Part shown: positions 63,160 through 64,000 of the stretch, piece after piece | Position numbering within the stretch: the first letter of the stretch is position 1 | Layout of the letters: the number at the start of each line of letters is the position of its first letter | From: Ophiosphaerella korrae | Lineage: Eukaryota > Ascomycota > Dothideomycetes > Pleosporales > Phaeosphaeriaceae | Length of the DNA: 64,000 nt | Assembly: GCA_028456385.1 (NCBI GenBank) | Contig: JALNQF010000187.1 | Location: 19,416 to 83,415, forward strand | Reading direction: 5' to 3' | The notes under the pieces: generated by a model | What the model was told of the DNA's origin: nothing | What the model saw: the letters and a program-made list of their open reading frames with translations, nothing else | The model's database searches: none | Program-made: the position numbers and the translations under genes

Positions 63160-63923
63160 GTATATAAAGAAGTCTTTAAATTAGAGTACTAAAGCGTAGT
63201 ACTAAAACGTAGAGCTAAAGCTTAGAGCTAAGCTTAAAATAAAGTATCTATTTAAAATATAAAATTAATAAACTTATTAAAAAGCGCTTTTATATATAGA
63301 TAACGTGTAAAAGCCTCTTTAGCTTAAGTATTTTTAGCTAGTAAAGTAGTAACTACTCTTATTATAATAGTAGCCTTAGTAAGTATAGTAGTAGTAAGAT
63401 TATAAGTAGAGGTAAGAGTAGTAGTAGTAGTAGGCGTAAGTATAAGTATAAGCTAAAGTAGAGGTAGAGGTAAGAGTAGTAAAAAAGTCTAAAAACCTAG
63501 AGTCTCTTCTATAACCTTACTAAGTAGTATATAGAAAGTCTTTTAGAGAGCTTTAAGCTCTCTTTCTAGTACTTTATAAGCTTAGGTAGTAATAAAAGTA
63601 ATAGTAGTATAGTAAGTAATCTTAAGGCTATAATATAAGTTAGTTAACTAATATTAAATTAAAGAGCTAGAGTAGTTTTTTAAATTAAACTTATATAAGA
63701 ACGTAGCTATAGCTACTAGTAGTATAGTATATATAATACTAAACTTCCTCTTTAAAAGAGTTATAGTAGCTCTTATTAGAATAGCCTACTAATATACTAT
63801 AAGTATAGTAGAGATAAAGCTCTTTATAGAGAGTACTTATATTAACTTTAAGAGAAAGAAAGAGTAAAAGTAGGAGTAAAAGTATCTATAGTACTAAAGT
63901 CTTTTTAGTATACTTTTTTTTCT

Positions 63924-63924
<1 letters not shown>
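63160..63924 (+). other. Resumed host DNA right of X (Copia 3' region)
   Basis: By the target duplication, this continues directly from 21149, so its start should be the Copia C-terminus and 3' flank (the frame would run on through GTATATAAAGAAGTCTTTAA). Beyond about 63200 it is AGTA/TAGTA-rich degraded sequence with no recognised domain or LTR; a stretch near 63655-63830 has few stops in one frame but matches nothing I know. Confidence 0.5.

Positions 63925-64000
<76 letters not shown>
63925..64000 (+). repeat. (AGT)n trinucleotide microsatellite
   Basis: At least 25 uninterrupted AGT units running to the window edge, preceded by a T-rich tract. Its true length is unknown because the window ends inside it. 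Confidence 0.95.

Noticed and set aside
63655..63840. A stop-poor stretch right of X that might be coding
   Set aside because: It has no start, no recognised family and lies in low-complexity TAGTA-rich DNA; not enough to call a gene.

Overview
The window reads as a chromosome segment of a filamentous ascomycete (Pezizomycotina). Three things point there: a HET-domain/TPR gene remnant, a fungal protein-kinase-like gene, and about 56 kb of LTR retrotransposons degraded by what looks like repeat-induced point mutation (RIP). In the repeats CpA/TpG has largely become TpA on both strands, and stop codons sit mainly at former Gln and Trp codons. I cannot name the species. I see no tRNA, rRNA or CRISPR array.

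Positions 1-7.5 kb are the gene-bearing, compositionally more normal part. They hold the 3' end of an unrecognised gene (2-217), a collapsed HET-TPR pseudogene on the minus strand (1414-1985), a frameshifted PD-(D/E)XK-like pseudogene (about 2641-3855), and a long kinase-like gene (4911-about 7322). The kinase-like gene is clean at its 5' end and becomes progressively riddled with RIP-type stops toward the repeats.

Positions 7.5-64 kb are essentially all retrotransposon. A complete Gypsy chromovirus, G1 (7530-14558, minus strand, target duplication ATTGT), is followed by a short tandem repeat, a probable solo LTR and a Copia-type element (+ strand, from about 15.5 kb). The Copia element is split at its 3' end by a large nest. 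Element X (21150-63154, minus, ATAGA) contains Y (21968-35822, minus, CTACG), W (37031-51041, minus, AGTAG) and U (53489-60505, plus, AGTAA). Y contains Z (28625-35656, plus, CGCTT) and W contains V (39197-46219, plus, TATCT). Each insertion has a perfect 5-bp target duplication, so the order of arrival can be read directly: Copia, then X, then Y/W/U, then Z and V. With the insertions removed, X, Y and W are each about 6.8-7.1 kb, the same size as the simple elements.

The Gypsy copies follow the plan LTR, gag with zinc knuckle, protease, reverse transcriptase, RNase H, integrase, chromodomain, then a non-pol region of several hundred bases, LTR. No copy could be active. The most interesting signals are (1) an antisense reading frame (Cys-rich head, coiled-coil-like tail) between the chromodomain and the 3' LTR, preserved in all seven Gypsy copies of two families; (2) LTR subfamilies that share their arms but carry unrelated central inverted-repeat cassettes; (3) 5' LTRs that tend to be less RIP-mutated than 3' LTRs; and (4) the RIP gradient running out of the repeats into the kinase-like gene.
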